From: Candidatus Micrarchaeia archaeon
GTDB lineage: Archaea > Micrarchaeota > Micrarchaeia > Anstonellales > Bilamarchaeaceae
Assembly: GCA_041650355.1 (NCBI GenBank)
Contig: JBAZLI010000024.1
Span: 1 to 11,439, forward strand
DNA: 11,439 bases
Direction of reading: 5' to 3'
The notes under the pieces are model-generated. The model ran no database searches and had not been told where the DNA came from. It saw only the letters and a program-made list of their open reading frames with translations. Of this stretch, positions 6,848-11,439 are shown piece by piece. Each line of letters opens with the position of its first letter. Position 1 is the stretch's first letter. Made by a program: the position numbers and the translations under genes.

Positions 6848-6856
6848 TTAAAATAT
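6848..6856 (-). promoter_or_regulatory. Probable TATA box of metK
   Basis: The minus strand reads ATATTTTAA. Transcription about 26 nt downstream would start near 6826 and give a leader of about 21 nt that includes the AGGTG site. The palindrome core at 6833-6840 is an alternative TATA box. Confidence 0.45.
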
Positions 6857-7066
6857 GTTTTGAAAAGAATATTCCTTTGGGAATTTTCACCTGGTTTTCA
6901 GTTTGTGCCGGAATCCGCAGTTTTGCGCCCAGCATCATAGAAATGCATATATTTCAGTATCGGCAACATAATAGCGGTTACCTCCCAGGAAAACTTAGAC
7001 TAGAAACAGTGCCAAAACGATATGATTATAAGCATGGTGTTGCAATAAATATATTAGTGTGATTAT
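6857..7066. other. AT-rich intergenic region between metK and the orphan gene
   Basis: The stretch is clearly richer in A and T than the surrounding genes. It contains TATA-like sequences around 6946-6953, 7024-7031 and 7044-7056, and a short inverted repeat GAAAT...ATTTC at 6939-6954. One plus-strand frame is open from a TTG at 6829 to a TGA at 7062 (77 codons), but it has no Shine-Dalgarno site and no recognisable motif; I do not annotate it as a gene. No tRNA or C/D box RNA pattern was found. Confidence 0.5.
7024..7031 (+). promoter_or_regulatory. Candidate TATA box of the orphan gene at 7067
   Basis: ATTATAAG would place transcription start near 7053, leaving a leader of about 14 nt. A second A/T box at 7044-7056 (AATAAATATATTA) is too close to the ATG at 7067 for normal spacing. 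No Shine-Dalgarno site precedes the ATG, so a very short leader is likely. Confidence 0.35.
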
Positions 7067-7840
7067 ATGTCTAATAATGCTGTTAATATGCTTGCTGTGC
7101 ACGGACCGGTAAAAGGCTCCGGGCTCCGACCCATTTGCTTAGGCCGCTTCCTTTTGCCGCCAACGTTTAGAAGTCATGTTGATGAATGCAGACAAGACAG
7201 TGCGAGTTTCGTTCCCATTTTAAAGGCAATCGTAGATGCGGAGCCGACCGACAGCGCACTTATGTTTAACACAACTGTTAGAGGCATTGTCTTGAGGCTG
7301 GAACCATTCAATCCAACGGAGAATGAATTGGAAAAGCTCTTCGGAAGAGAGGGAAGGAAAAACGCAAGACCACAGATCAGACAGGTGAGGAAAGCCCTAA
7401 ATCAAATAGCTATTTCAGCTGCAGCCATCGATACTGCTTTAGAGCCGTTTAGGGAAATAGGTCTTGACACTAAGAGACTGGGGAATCTTATTGAACAGCG
7501 CGCCATAAATCATTCTATGGGCAATGACAATGAGATAAGCAGATCTTCCATACAGGACTCCAATAGAGTGAAGCGTCTTGAGCCCCGAAGCAATAAGGAG
7601 CTAAAGGCCCATGTGCTTAATATCCAGGAAGAGACAGAGAACATGTCGAATGCCATCATGACTCTTAAGAAACTGATGAAGGAAGAAGATGGGTATGACG
7701 TGAGCGTTAAGGAATATGTGGGATCAGCATTGGAGATTTTTGGATATATGTGTGAATATATACGAAAAAACCTGCCGCCGACAGGATATGCGCCGCTCAA
7801 AAGCACGATTTCATACGTGATGGGGCTTATGCCCAGCTAG
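7067..7840 (+). CDS. Orphan protein of unknown function, lower GC than neighbours
   Basis: I do not recognise this 257-residue protein. It has no signal peptide or membrane segment. It appears largely helical after a loop-rich first 45 residues: helices are likely at about 45-60, 85-140 and 175-205 (a charged coiled-coil-like stretch, KELKAHVLNIQEETENMSNA), and near 215-235. No catalytic motif stands out. Base composition and codons (many AAT, ATA, AGA, TTA, CAT) are visibly more AT-rich than those of metK, the ThyX-like gene or ileS, which suggests recent acquisition or weak codon selection. It lies alone, after an AT-rich intergenic region, and its TAG stop shares the CTAG at 7837-7840 with the DUF59 gene on the opposite strand. 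An intact frame of this length suggests it is expressed. Confidence 0.7.
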   Translation: MSNNAVNMLAVHGPVKGSGLRPICLGRFLLPPTFRSHVDECRQDSASFVPILKAIVDAEPTDSALMFNTTVRGIVLRLEPFNPTENELEKLFGREGRKNARPQIRQVRKALNQIAISAAAIDTALEPFREIGLDTKRLGNLIEQRAINHSMGNDNEISRSSIQDSNRVKRLEPRSNKELKAHVLNIQEETENMSNAIMTLKKLMKEEDGYDVSVKEYVGSALEIFGYMCEYIRKNLPPTGYAPLKSTISYVMGLMPS

Positions 7841-8157
7841 CCATAGCCCAGGGTTTGTTTTGCTTCCTTGCTCATCCTTTCAGGAGTCCACGGTGGGTCC
7901 CAGACCACATGCACATGGACGTCTTTAACGCCGGGAATGGATTTCACTTTCTCTTCCACCTGCATCGCGAAGAAGCCTGCGAGCGGGCAGCCTATGGTTG
8001 TAAGCGTCATTTTCACTTCCACGTGCGCGGATTCGCCTTTTTTCTTCGGCTTTTCCACCTTAACCTCATAAAATAGTCCCAGATCCACTAAATTGACCCC
8101 TAACTCTGGGTCTATTACCTCTTTCAACTTTTCCAGTATGGCGTTTTTGCTGGGCAT
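7837..8157 (-). CDS. MIP18/DUF59 family Fe-S cluster assembly factor
   Basis: This 106-residue protein belongs to the DUF59 (MIP18, SufT/PaaD-like) family, whose members help insert or mature iron-sulfur clusters in the cytoplasm. The family pattern is complete: DPELGVNLVDLGLFY (17-31), a beta strand VEVKMTLTTIGCP with the conserved reactive cysteine C57, an amphipathic helix, then GVKDVHVHVVWDPPWTPERMS (76-96) and a C-terminal SKEAKQTLG. It fits a single-domain member of normal length. The neighbours are not suf genes, so its specific client is unknown. The ATG at 8157 has no Shine-Dalgarno site and is probably leaderless or nearly so, with an A/T box around 8186-8193. Its stop overlaps that of the convergent orphan gene by 4 nt. 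Confidence 0.92.
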   Translation of the reverse strand: MPSKNAILEKLKEVIDPELGVNLVDLGLFYEVKVEKPKKKGESAHVEVKMTLTTIGCPLAGFFAMQVEEKVKSIPGVKDVHVHVVWDPPWTPERMSKEAKQTLGYG

Positions 8158-8185
8158 AATAACATCTTAGGAATGTGCACAGGGC

Positions 8186-8193
8186 AATAATAG
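8186..8193 (-). promoter_or_regulatory. Weak TATA-like box of the DUF59 gene
   Basis: The minus strand reads CTATTATT about 32 nt before the ATG at 8157, which predicts a leader of about 5 nt. The match is only moderate, but no better box is present in the 116-nt divergent gap. Confidence 0.35.
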
Positions 8194-8243
8194 CTTTTCG
8201 TTCTCCGTCTGGGCGGCTGACTCCTCAGCGGTGCAAAAACGAG

Positions 8244-8253
8244 CTTTTTAAAA
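8244..8253 (+). promoter_or_regulatory. TATA box of the helical-repeat gene at 8274
   Basis: CTTTTTAAAA is centred about 26 nt before the ATG at 8274, so transcription should begin at the start codon. This indicates a leaderless mRNA and supports the choice of the first ATG rather than later in-frame ones (for example the MM at residues 14-15). Confidence 0.65.
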
Positions 8254-8273
8254 TCTGACATGATATAACTTAA

Positions 8274-9431
8274 ATGAACACATGGGTGGTATTTGTGGCG
8301 TTTTTTAAAGAAATGATGGTGAGGCGTGGGGTGATTCTAGATACCAGAGGCAGTGGTGCTCTTTTGCAAAATCCTGAAAAAGGGCTGAAACTCATAAATG
8401 CCGCTGCAAGGTGGTATGCGTGGGGCGCCGATTATGCTTGTTCCGCTTACTGCGCGGATATCCTGCTTGAAAACAAAAAAGTGAGGGAAGCGGCTGAAGT
8501 TCATTTGCGCATAGGCCGGGCCACGAAGGACGCGAAGGAGGCGGTGAAGCACTTCATGGAGGCGGCTGGAATAGCAAAAGAAGCGGATAACAACCTGGCT
8601 GTGAAGGCGTATCTATTTGCGATAAACACCGCGCACCAGGCGTTCGACGAAAAAAGCGCGTGGGACGCAGCAGTGGAAGCAGGCAAACTTTTGGATGGCG
8701 TAGGCCAGGAAAGCCCGCACGCCTGCGAGATAGGAAGATTGATGGGATACATTTGTTCTGAAGAGATGTTTGTGCACTTTGCATGCAAAGCCGGACTGGA
8801 AACGGCGATGCGGGCATTGGAGAAGATAAATGATGGGGGGAAATTAGCGGCGATTGTAAAATTTGCAAAGGACGAAGATGTAATTGCGGCAGCGCTGTGG
8901 AAAATGGATGACGCGGCTCTAATCAAAACATGCGAATACGGCCATATTGAGGGAAAAGACAGGCTGCTCCAGATGAGCGCGGATGCTCTTGTAAGTAGGA
9001 TTTCTTCCTGCCCGCCTAAAGCGCTTGAAATCATCTCTCTGGCTGGCGAAGAGAAGTTCTTAAAGGTCATGCAGGAACTTCAGGAAAGATTTGATGTTGT
9101 GGAAAATAACGACGGGGGAGTTGCGATGCTTGCGCAGTGTATTGCTGTGCTTGCACGGATTAAGACACGCACACACTACGAGCAGGATTATCTGAATTTA
9201 ACTCCAGTTGTGATGAAACTCCGGGACTTCAAGGAATTAACGGACAAAACGAGCATTTTTAACATGGCGAAACTTTTAGGCATATCGGTAAAAATTGATG
9301 GAACAAAGAGCAGATTCTTTGAAAAGATACGCCTGCACGAATTCCTGGAACAGCTCGAACGGCTTGCCGAACTGCCCGAAGATTTGGGAGCAAAGGACTG
9401 GGCGCGCAACGCCCCAGAGAATGGAATATAG
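8274..9431 (+). CDS. Unrecognised all-helical (TPR-like) repeat protein
   Basis: This 385-residue protein has no family I can name. Residues 35-150 form short amphipathic helix pairs rich in Ala with TPR-like spacing (for example AARWYAWGADYACSAYCADI, then REAAEVHLRIGRATKDAKEA, then VKAYLFAINTAHQAF). Residues 170-300 continue as helices, so the whole is probably an alpha-solenoid scaffold. Cysteines are scattered (C56, C60, C151, C161, C171, C220, C246, C289) with no CxxC pair, so a zinc site is not evident. There is no signal peptide; the hydrophobic start (VVFVAFF, 5-11) is too short for a membrane helix. It has its own promoter and ends 99 nt before the KaiC-like gene. A role in holding protein partners is only an inference from the fold type. 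Confidence 0.75.
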   Translation: MNTWVVFVAFFKEMMVRRGVILDTRGSGALLQNPEKGLKLINAAARWYAWGADYACSAYCADILLENKKVREAAEVHLRIGRATKDAKEAVKHFMEAAGIAKEADNNLAVKAYLFAINTAHQAFDEKSAWDAAVEAGKLLDGVGQESPHACEIGRLMGYICSEEMFVHFACKAGLETAMRALEKINDGGKLAAIVKFAKDEDVIAAALWKMDDAALIKTCEYGHIEGKDRLLQMSADALVSRISSCPPKALEIISLAGEEKFLKVMQELQERFDVVENNDGGVAMLAQCIAVLARIKTRTHYEQDYLNLTPVVMKLRDFKELTDKTSIFNMAKLLGISVKIDGTKSRFFEKIRLHEFLEQLERLAELPEDLGAKDWARNAPENGI

Positions 9432-9478
9432 CCGCACCGGCTGGAGCGCAGCCCTAAAGTGCTTCCGGGGGACGCAGA

Positions 9479-9486
9479 TTTATATA
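9479..9486 (+). promoter_or_regulatory. TATA box of the KaiC-like/ileS gene cluster
   Basis: TTTATATA is a strong archaeal TATA box. Transcription about 26 nt downstream starts near 9508, leaving a leader of about 22 nt that contains the Shine-Dalgarno site at 9520-9524. Confidence 0.7.
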
Positions 9487-9519
9487 GATTTTTCACGAAT
9501 ACAGGCTGTCTAATCTGAT

Positions 9520-9524
9520 GAGGA
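9520..9524 (+). promoter_or_regulatory. Shine-Dalgarno site GAGGA of the KaiC-like gene
   Basis: GAGGA lies 6 nt before the ATG at 9531 and supports this start codon. Confidence 0.65.
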
Positions 9525-9530
9525 ATTCCT

Positions 9531-10217
9531 ATGGAAAGGATAAAAACCGGAATAAGCGGGCTCGACGAAATGCTCCAGGGGGGGTTGCCGAAGAACAAGC
9601 ACGTGGCGCTCTACGGCGGGCCGGGCTGCGGGAAATCATCATTCGGGTTCGAGTTCCTTTACAGAGGCGCGCTCCAGAACGAGAACGGGATGTACGTTAC
9701 GCTCGAGGAAACCGCGGAGGACATGGTGGAGAACATGGAGAACACGTTCTCCCAGCTCACGGATATAGAGTCGCTCATCAAATCCAAGAAGCTCCAGGTG
9801 GTGAAGCCCGATAAGCTCAATCTGGAGGAAACTGCTGAGATGATTGAGGATGGAATAACGAAGAACAAGGTGAAGAGGGTGGTGATAGATTCGGCCACCA
9901 TGGTGCGGCTCTCGTTCGAGGGCAACTTGGAGTACAGGCAGACGCTCTTCGAGTTCTTCTCCCTTTTGAGGGGGCTGGACTGCACGGTGATGATGACGCT
10001 CGAGGCGAGCAGTCCGAGGAAGGAGCAGGTCGTTTTCGATATCGAGCATTTCGTGATGGACGGCATAATCAACCTGTACAGCCTCGAGCAGGGGGACAGG
10101 AGGATACGCGCCTTGGAAATATTCAAGATGAGGGGCACCGACCATTCCAGGGAGCTGGTGCCGTTCAAGGTAACCCCTTCAGGCATAAAGATTTATGTCG
10201 GGGAAAAGGTGTTCTAG
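9531..10217 (+). CDS. Single-domain KaiC-like (RAD55-type) ATPase
   Basis: This 228-residue RecA-superfamily ATPase matches one KaiC domain. It opens with TGISGLDEMLQGGLP (6-20), the standard KaiC/RadA entry. Walker A is GGPGCGKS (29-36), the catalytic Glu pair is in TLEE (57-60), and Walker B is RVVIDS (116-121). The C-terminus carries DGIINLY (177-183) and KMRGTDH (199-205) followed by VTPSGIKIYV, the usual finish of the fold. All ATP-binding residues are intact. Archaea have many such proteins with signalling or regulatory roles that are poorly defined; nothing here links it to circadian clocks. It heads a tight plus-strand cluster: 9 nt to the small membrane protein gene and then ileS. 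Confidence 0.92.
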   Translation: MERIKTGISGLDEMLQGGLPKNKHVALYGGPGCGKSSFGFEFLYRGALQNENGMYVTLEETAEDMVENMENTFSQLTDIESLIKSKKLQVVKPDKLNLEETAEMIEDGITKNKVKRVVIDSATMVRLSFEGNLEYRQTLFEFFSLLRGLDCTVMMTLEASSPRKEQVVFDIEHFVMDGIINLYSLEQGDRRIRALEIFKMRGTDHSRELVPFKVTPSGIKIYVGEKVF

Positions 10218-10226
10218 GTTTTCTGC

Positions 10227-10559
10227 ATGGAAAAAGGGGATTTCTTCTACGCGATTTTCTGGTCTTTCGCGATGGCGTTCGCGGCCTATTTCCTGGGCTT
10301 CGGGCCAGTTGCGGCGGTGTTCTTCGCGATGGCGTTAGTTGGGTGCGCGGCGGTGGAGAAAATAGAGAACGCGGCGTATGTGGCAGGCACGGCGCTGGTC
10401 GCGCTCGCGTTCGCTTCCTATTTCTCGGCTAGTTTCTATTTCCTCACGGACAGGGTCGCGGTTGGCATGCTGATGTTCTTCGTGCTTCCTGCGGTGCTCC
10501 TGGAAGTGAGGAAGCTGACCAAGGGCGCGGAAAAAACCCGCGTGGCGCAGCCTAAATAG
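10227..10559 (+). CDS. Small multi-pass membrane protein of unknown function
   Basis: This 110-residue protein has three to four predicted membrane helices: about 7-25, 26-43, 50-73 and 77-94. The last 16 residues are basic (RKLTKGAEKTRVAQPK) and probably face the cytoplasm. I recognise no family. AGGT overlapping the stop of the KaiC-like gene lies 7 nt before the ATG and can serve as its Shine-Dalgarno site. It lies 9 nt after that gene and its stop is 8 nt before the ileS start, so all three are likely to be one transcript. A functional link to the ATPase is possible but rests only on position. Confidence 0.8.
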   Translation: MEKGDFFYAIFWSFAMAFAAYFLGFGPVAAVFFAMALVGCAAVEKIENAAYVAGTALVALAFASYFSASFYFLTDRVAVGMLMFFVLPAVLLEVRKLTKGAEKTRVAQPK

Positions 10560-10562
10560 GTG
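10559..10562 (+). promoter_or_regulatory. Shine-Dalgarno site GGTG of ileS
   Basis: GGTG begins on the last base of the stop codon of the membrane-protein gene and lies 5 nt before the ATG at 10568. This fixes the ileS start and shows tight coupling of the two genes. Confidence 0.65.
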
Positions 10563-10567
10563 TCCGA

Positions 10568-11439
10568 ATGTACGATCACAAGAAAGTGGAGCAGGAGATG
10601 GCGGATTTCCTGGAGAAGAACAATATTTACGAGAAGGCCAAGAAGAAGAACGCCCAGGGGGAGCCGTACTATTTCTGCGACGGGCCCCCGTATGCGACAG
10701 GCCACATACATCCGGGAACCGCATGGAACAAGTCGCTCAAGGACGCGATGTGCCGTTACTGGCGTATGCGCGGCTTCAACGTGAGGGCCCAGCCGGGCTT
10801 CGACACGCACGGGCTCCCGATAGAAGTGAAGGTGGAGCAGGAGCTGGGGATAAAGAAGAAAAAGGAAATCGAGGAGCGGGGGATGGACAAGTTCGTGGCG
10901 AAATGCAAGACCTTCGCTGACAAGTACATAGAGATAATGGGCGGCCAGTTCAAAAGCATAGGGGTGTGGATGGATTGGGAAAACCCCTACATCACGTACC
11001 ATGACGATTACATTGAATCGAGCTGGAAGACGCTGAAGATGGCCCACGAGAAGAAGCTCATGCACGAGGGAGTGTACGTGCTGCCCTACTGCTACAGGTG
11101 CGAGACCACGATGGCCAACTACGAGCTCGAATACGGCGAGGAAACCGACCCGAGCGTGTACGTGAAATTCAAAATCAAGGGGAAGGAGAACGAGTACCTC
11201 ATAATATGGACCACCACGCCGTGGACTCTGGTCGCGAATATGGCGGTCATGGCGCACCCGAAATTCACCTACGTGAAGGCGAAGGTTGACGATGAGGTTT
11301 GGATAGTCGCGAAGGAAAGGATGGACGCGCTCATGGGATTTGCTGGAAAGAGCGCGACCGTGCTCGAGGAAACTTCCGGGAAGAAACTGGAGGGGGCAGG
11401 GTACGAGCATCCGTTCCAGGATTTGATAGAAAAGAAGGC
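10568..11439 (+). CDS. ileS: Isoleucyl-tRNA synthetase, N-terminal part (cut by window end)
   Basis: IleRS charges tRNA-Ile with isoleucine and edits mischarged valine. The first 290 codons are in the window, in frame without a stop. The Rossmann core shows CDGPPYATGHIHPGTAWNK (37-55), whose HPGT aligns with the class I HIGH motif, then PGFDTHGLPIE. The start of the inserted CP1 domain has a CYRCETTMANYELEY segment, and the editing domain shows IIWTTTPWTLVANMAVM (family WTTTPWTLPAN, with Val in place of Pro). These features fit an archaeal/eukaryotic-style IleRS, which is usually around 1000 residues, so roughly two thirds lies outside. It is the third gene of the KaiC-like cluster. Confidence 0.95.
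   Translation, partial: MYDHKKVEQEMADFLEKNNIYEKAKKKNAQGEPYYFCDGPPYATGHIHPGTAWNKSLKDAMCRYWRMRGFNVRAQPGFDTHGLPIEVKVEQELGIKKKKEIEERGMDKFVAKCKTFADKYIEIMGGQFKSIGVWMDWENPYITYHDDYIESSWKTLKMAHEKKLMHEGVYVLPYCYRCETTMANYELEYGEETDPSVYVKFKIKGKENEYLIIWTTTPWTLVANMAVMAHPKFTYVKAKVDDEVWIVAKERMDALMGFAGKSATVLEETSGKKLEGAGYEHPFQDLIEKK

Noticed and set aside
8212..8225. Short hairpin GCTGA-CTCC-TCAGC in the gap between the DUF59 and helical-repeat genes.
   Set aside because: The stem is only five base pairs, does not extend, and lies upstream of both genes with no T tract; it is within what chance produces.
9439..9453. Hairpin GGCTG-GAGCG-CAGCC just after the helical-repeat gene stop, considered as a terminator.
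   Set aside because: Five base pairs, no following T-rich stretch, and archaeal terminators do not rely on hairpins.
9510..9530. CTGATGA near 9515 as the C box of a C/D box guide RNA.
   Set aside because: No matching D box or C'/D' pair is placed around it, and the sequence is explained as the Shine-Dalgarno region of the KaiC-like gene.
10436..11410. Minus-strand open frame of 324 codons opposite the membrane-protein gene and ileS.
   Set aside because: It covers the end of one gene and most of the visible ileS on the other strand; the translation is rich in His, Leu and Val of the kind produced by antisense reading.
1..11439. Searched for tRNA or rRNA genes, CRISPR repeats, insertion-sequence ends or long direct repeats.
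   Set aside because: No cloverleaf arms, regularly spaced repeats, transposase motifs or terminal inverted repeats were seen by eye; intergenic gaps are short and mostly promoters.

Overview
The window looks archaeal. It carries an archaeal-type Pus10 tRNA pseudouridine synthase, a single-domain KaiC-like (RAD55/RadA-type) ATPase, an archaeal FlaK/PibD-like prepilin peptidase and an archaeal/eukaryotic-style isoleucyl-tRNA synthetase. Its promoters are archaeal: A/T-rich TATA boxes lie about 26 nt upstream of starts that are leaderless or follow short GGTG-type Shine-Dalgarno sites. Gene packing is tight, with short spacers and overlapping 3' ends. A bacterial-type S-adenosylmethionine synthetase and a tandem ThyX-like protein would fit a DPANN lineage such as Micrarchaeota or Diapherotrites. 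That placement is an inference; no rRNA or other phylogenetic marker is present to settle it.

Layout: (1) 1-1457, minus strand: pus10, then a prepilin peptidase that leaves the window. (2) 1458-1562: a divergent intergenic region with one near-symmetric TATA element. (3) 1563-3047, plus: a secreted DUF4139 protein, followed by a T-rich terminator. (4) 3148-3993, plus: an unrecognised protein with a degenerate zinc-peptidase-like motif. (5) 4035-5672, plus: a tandem-domain ThyX-family protein whose 3' end overlaps that of (6) metK, 5650-6804, minus. (7) 6805-7066: an AT-rich divergent region with a perfect 16-bp palindrome next to the metK promoter. (8) 7067-7840, plus: an orphan gene of lower GC that shares a CTAG with the stop codon of (9) a DUF59/MIP18 Fe-S assembly protein, 7837-8157, minus. 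(10) 8274-9431, plus: an unrecognised all-helical, TPR-like repeat protein. (11) 9531-11439, plus: a compact cluster of KaiC-like ATPase, small membrane protein and ileS, which leaves the window.

Most of the content is housekeeping: tRNA modification and charging, SAM and thymidylate-type nucleotide metabolism, and Fe-S assembly. I see no CRISPR array, transposon, defence island, tRNA or rRNA. The points most worth a second look are the complementary half-motifs in the two ThyX-like domains, the bacterial-type MetK with a palindrome in its leader, the DExxHQxxH...HEGGAE protein, and the orphan gene of different base composition between metK and the DUF59 gene.
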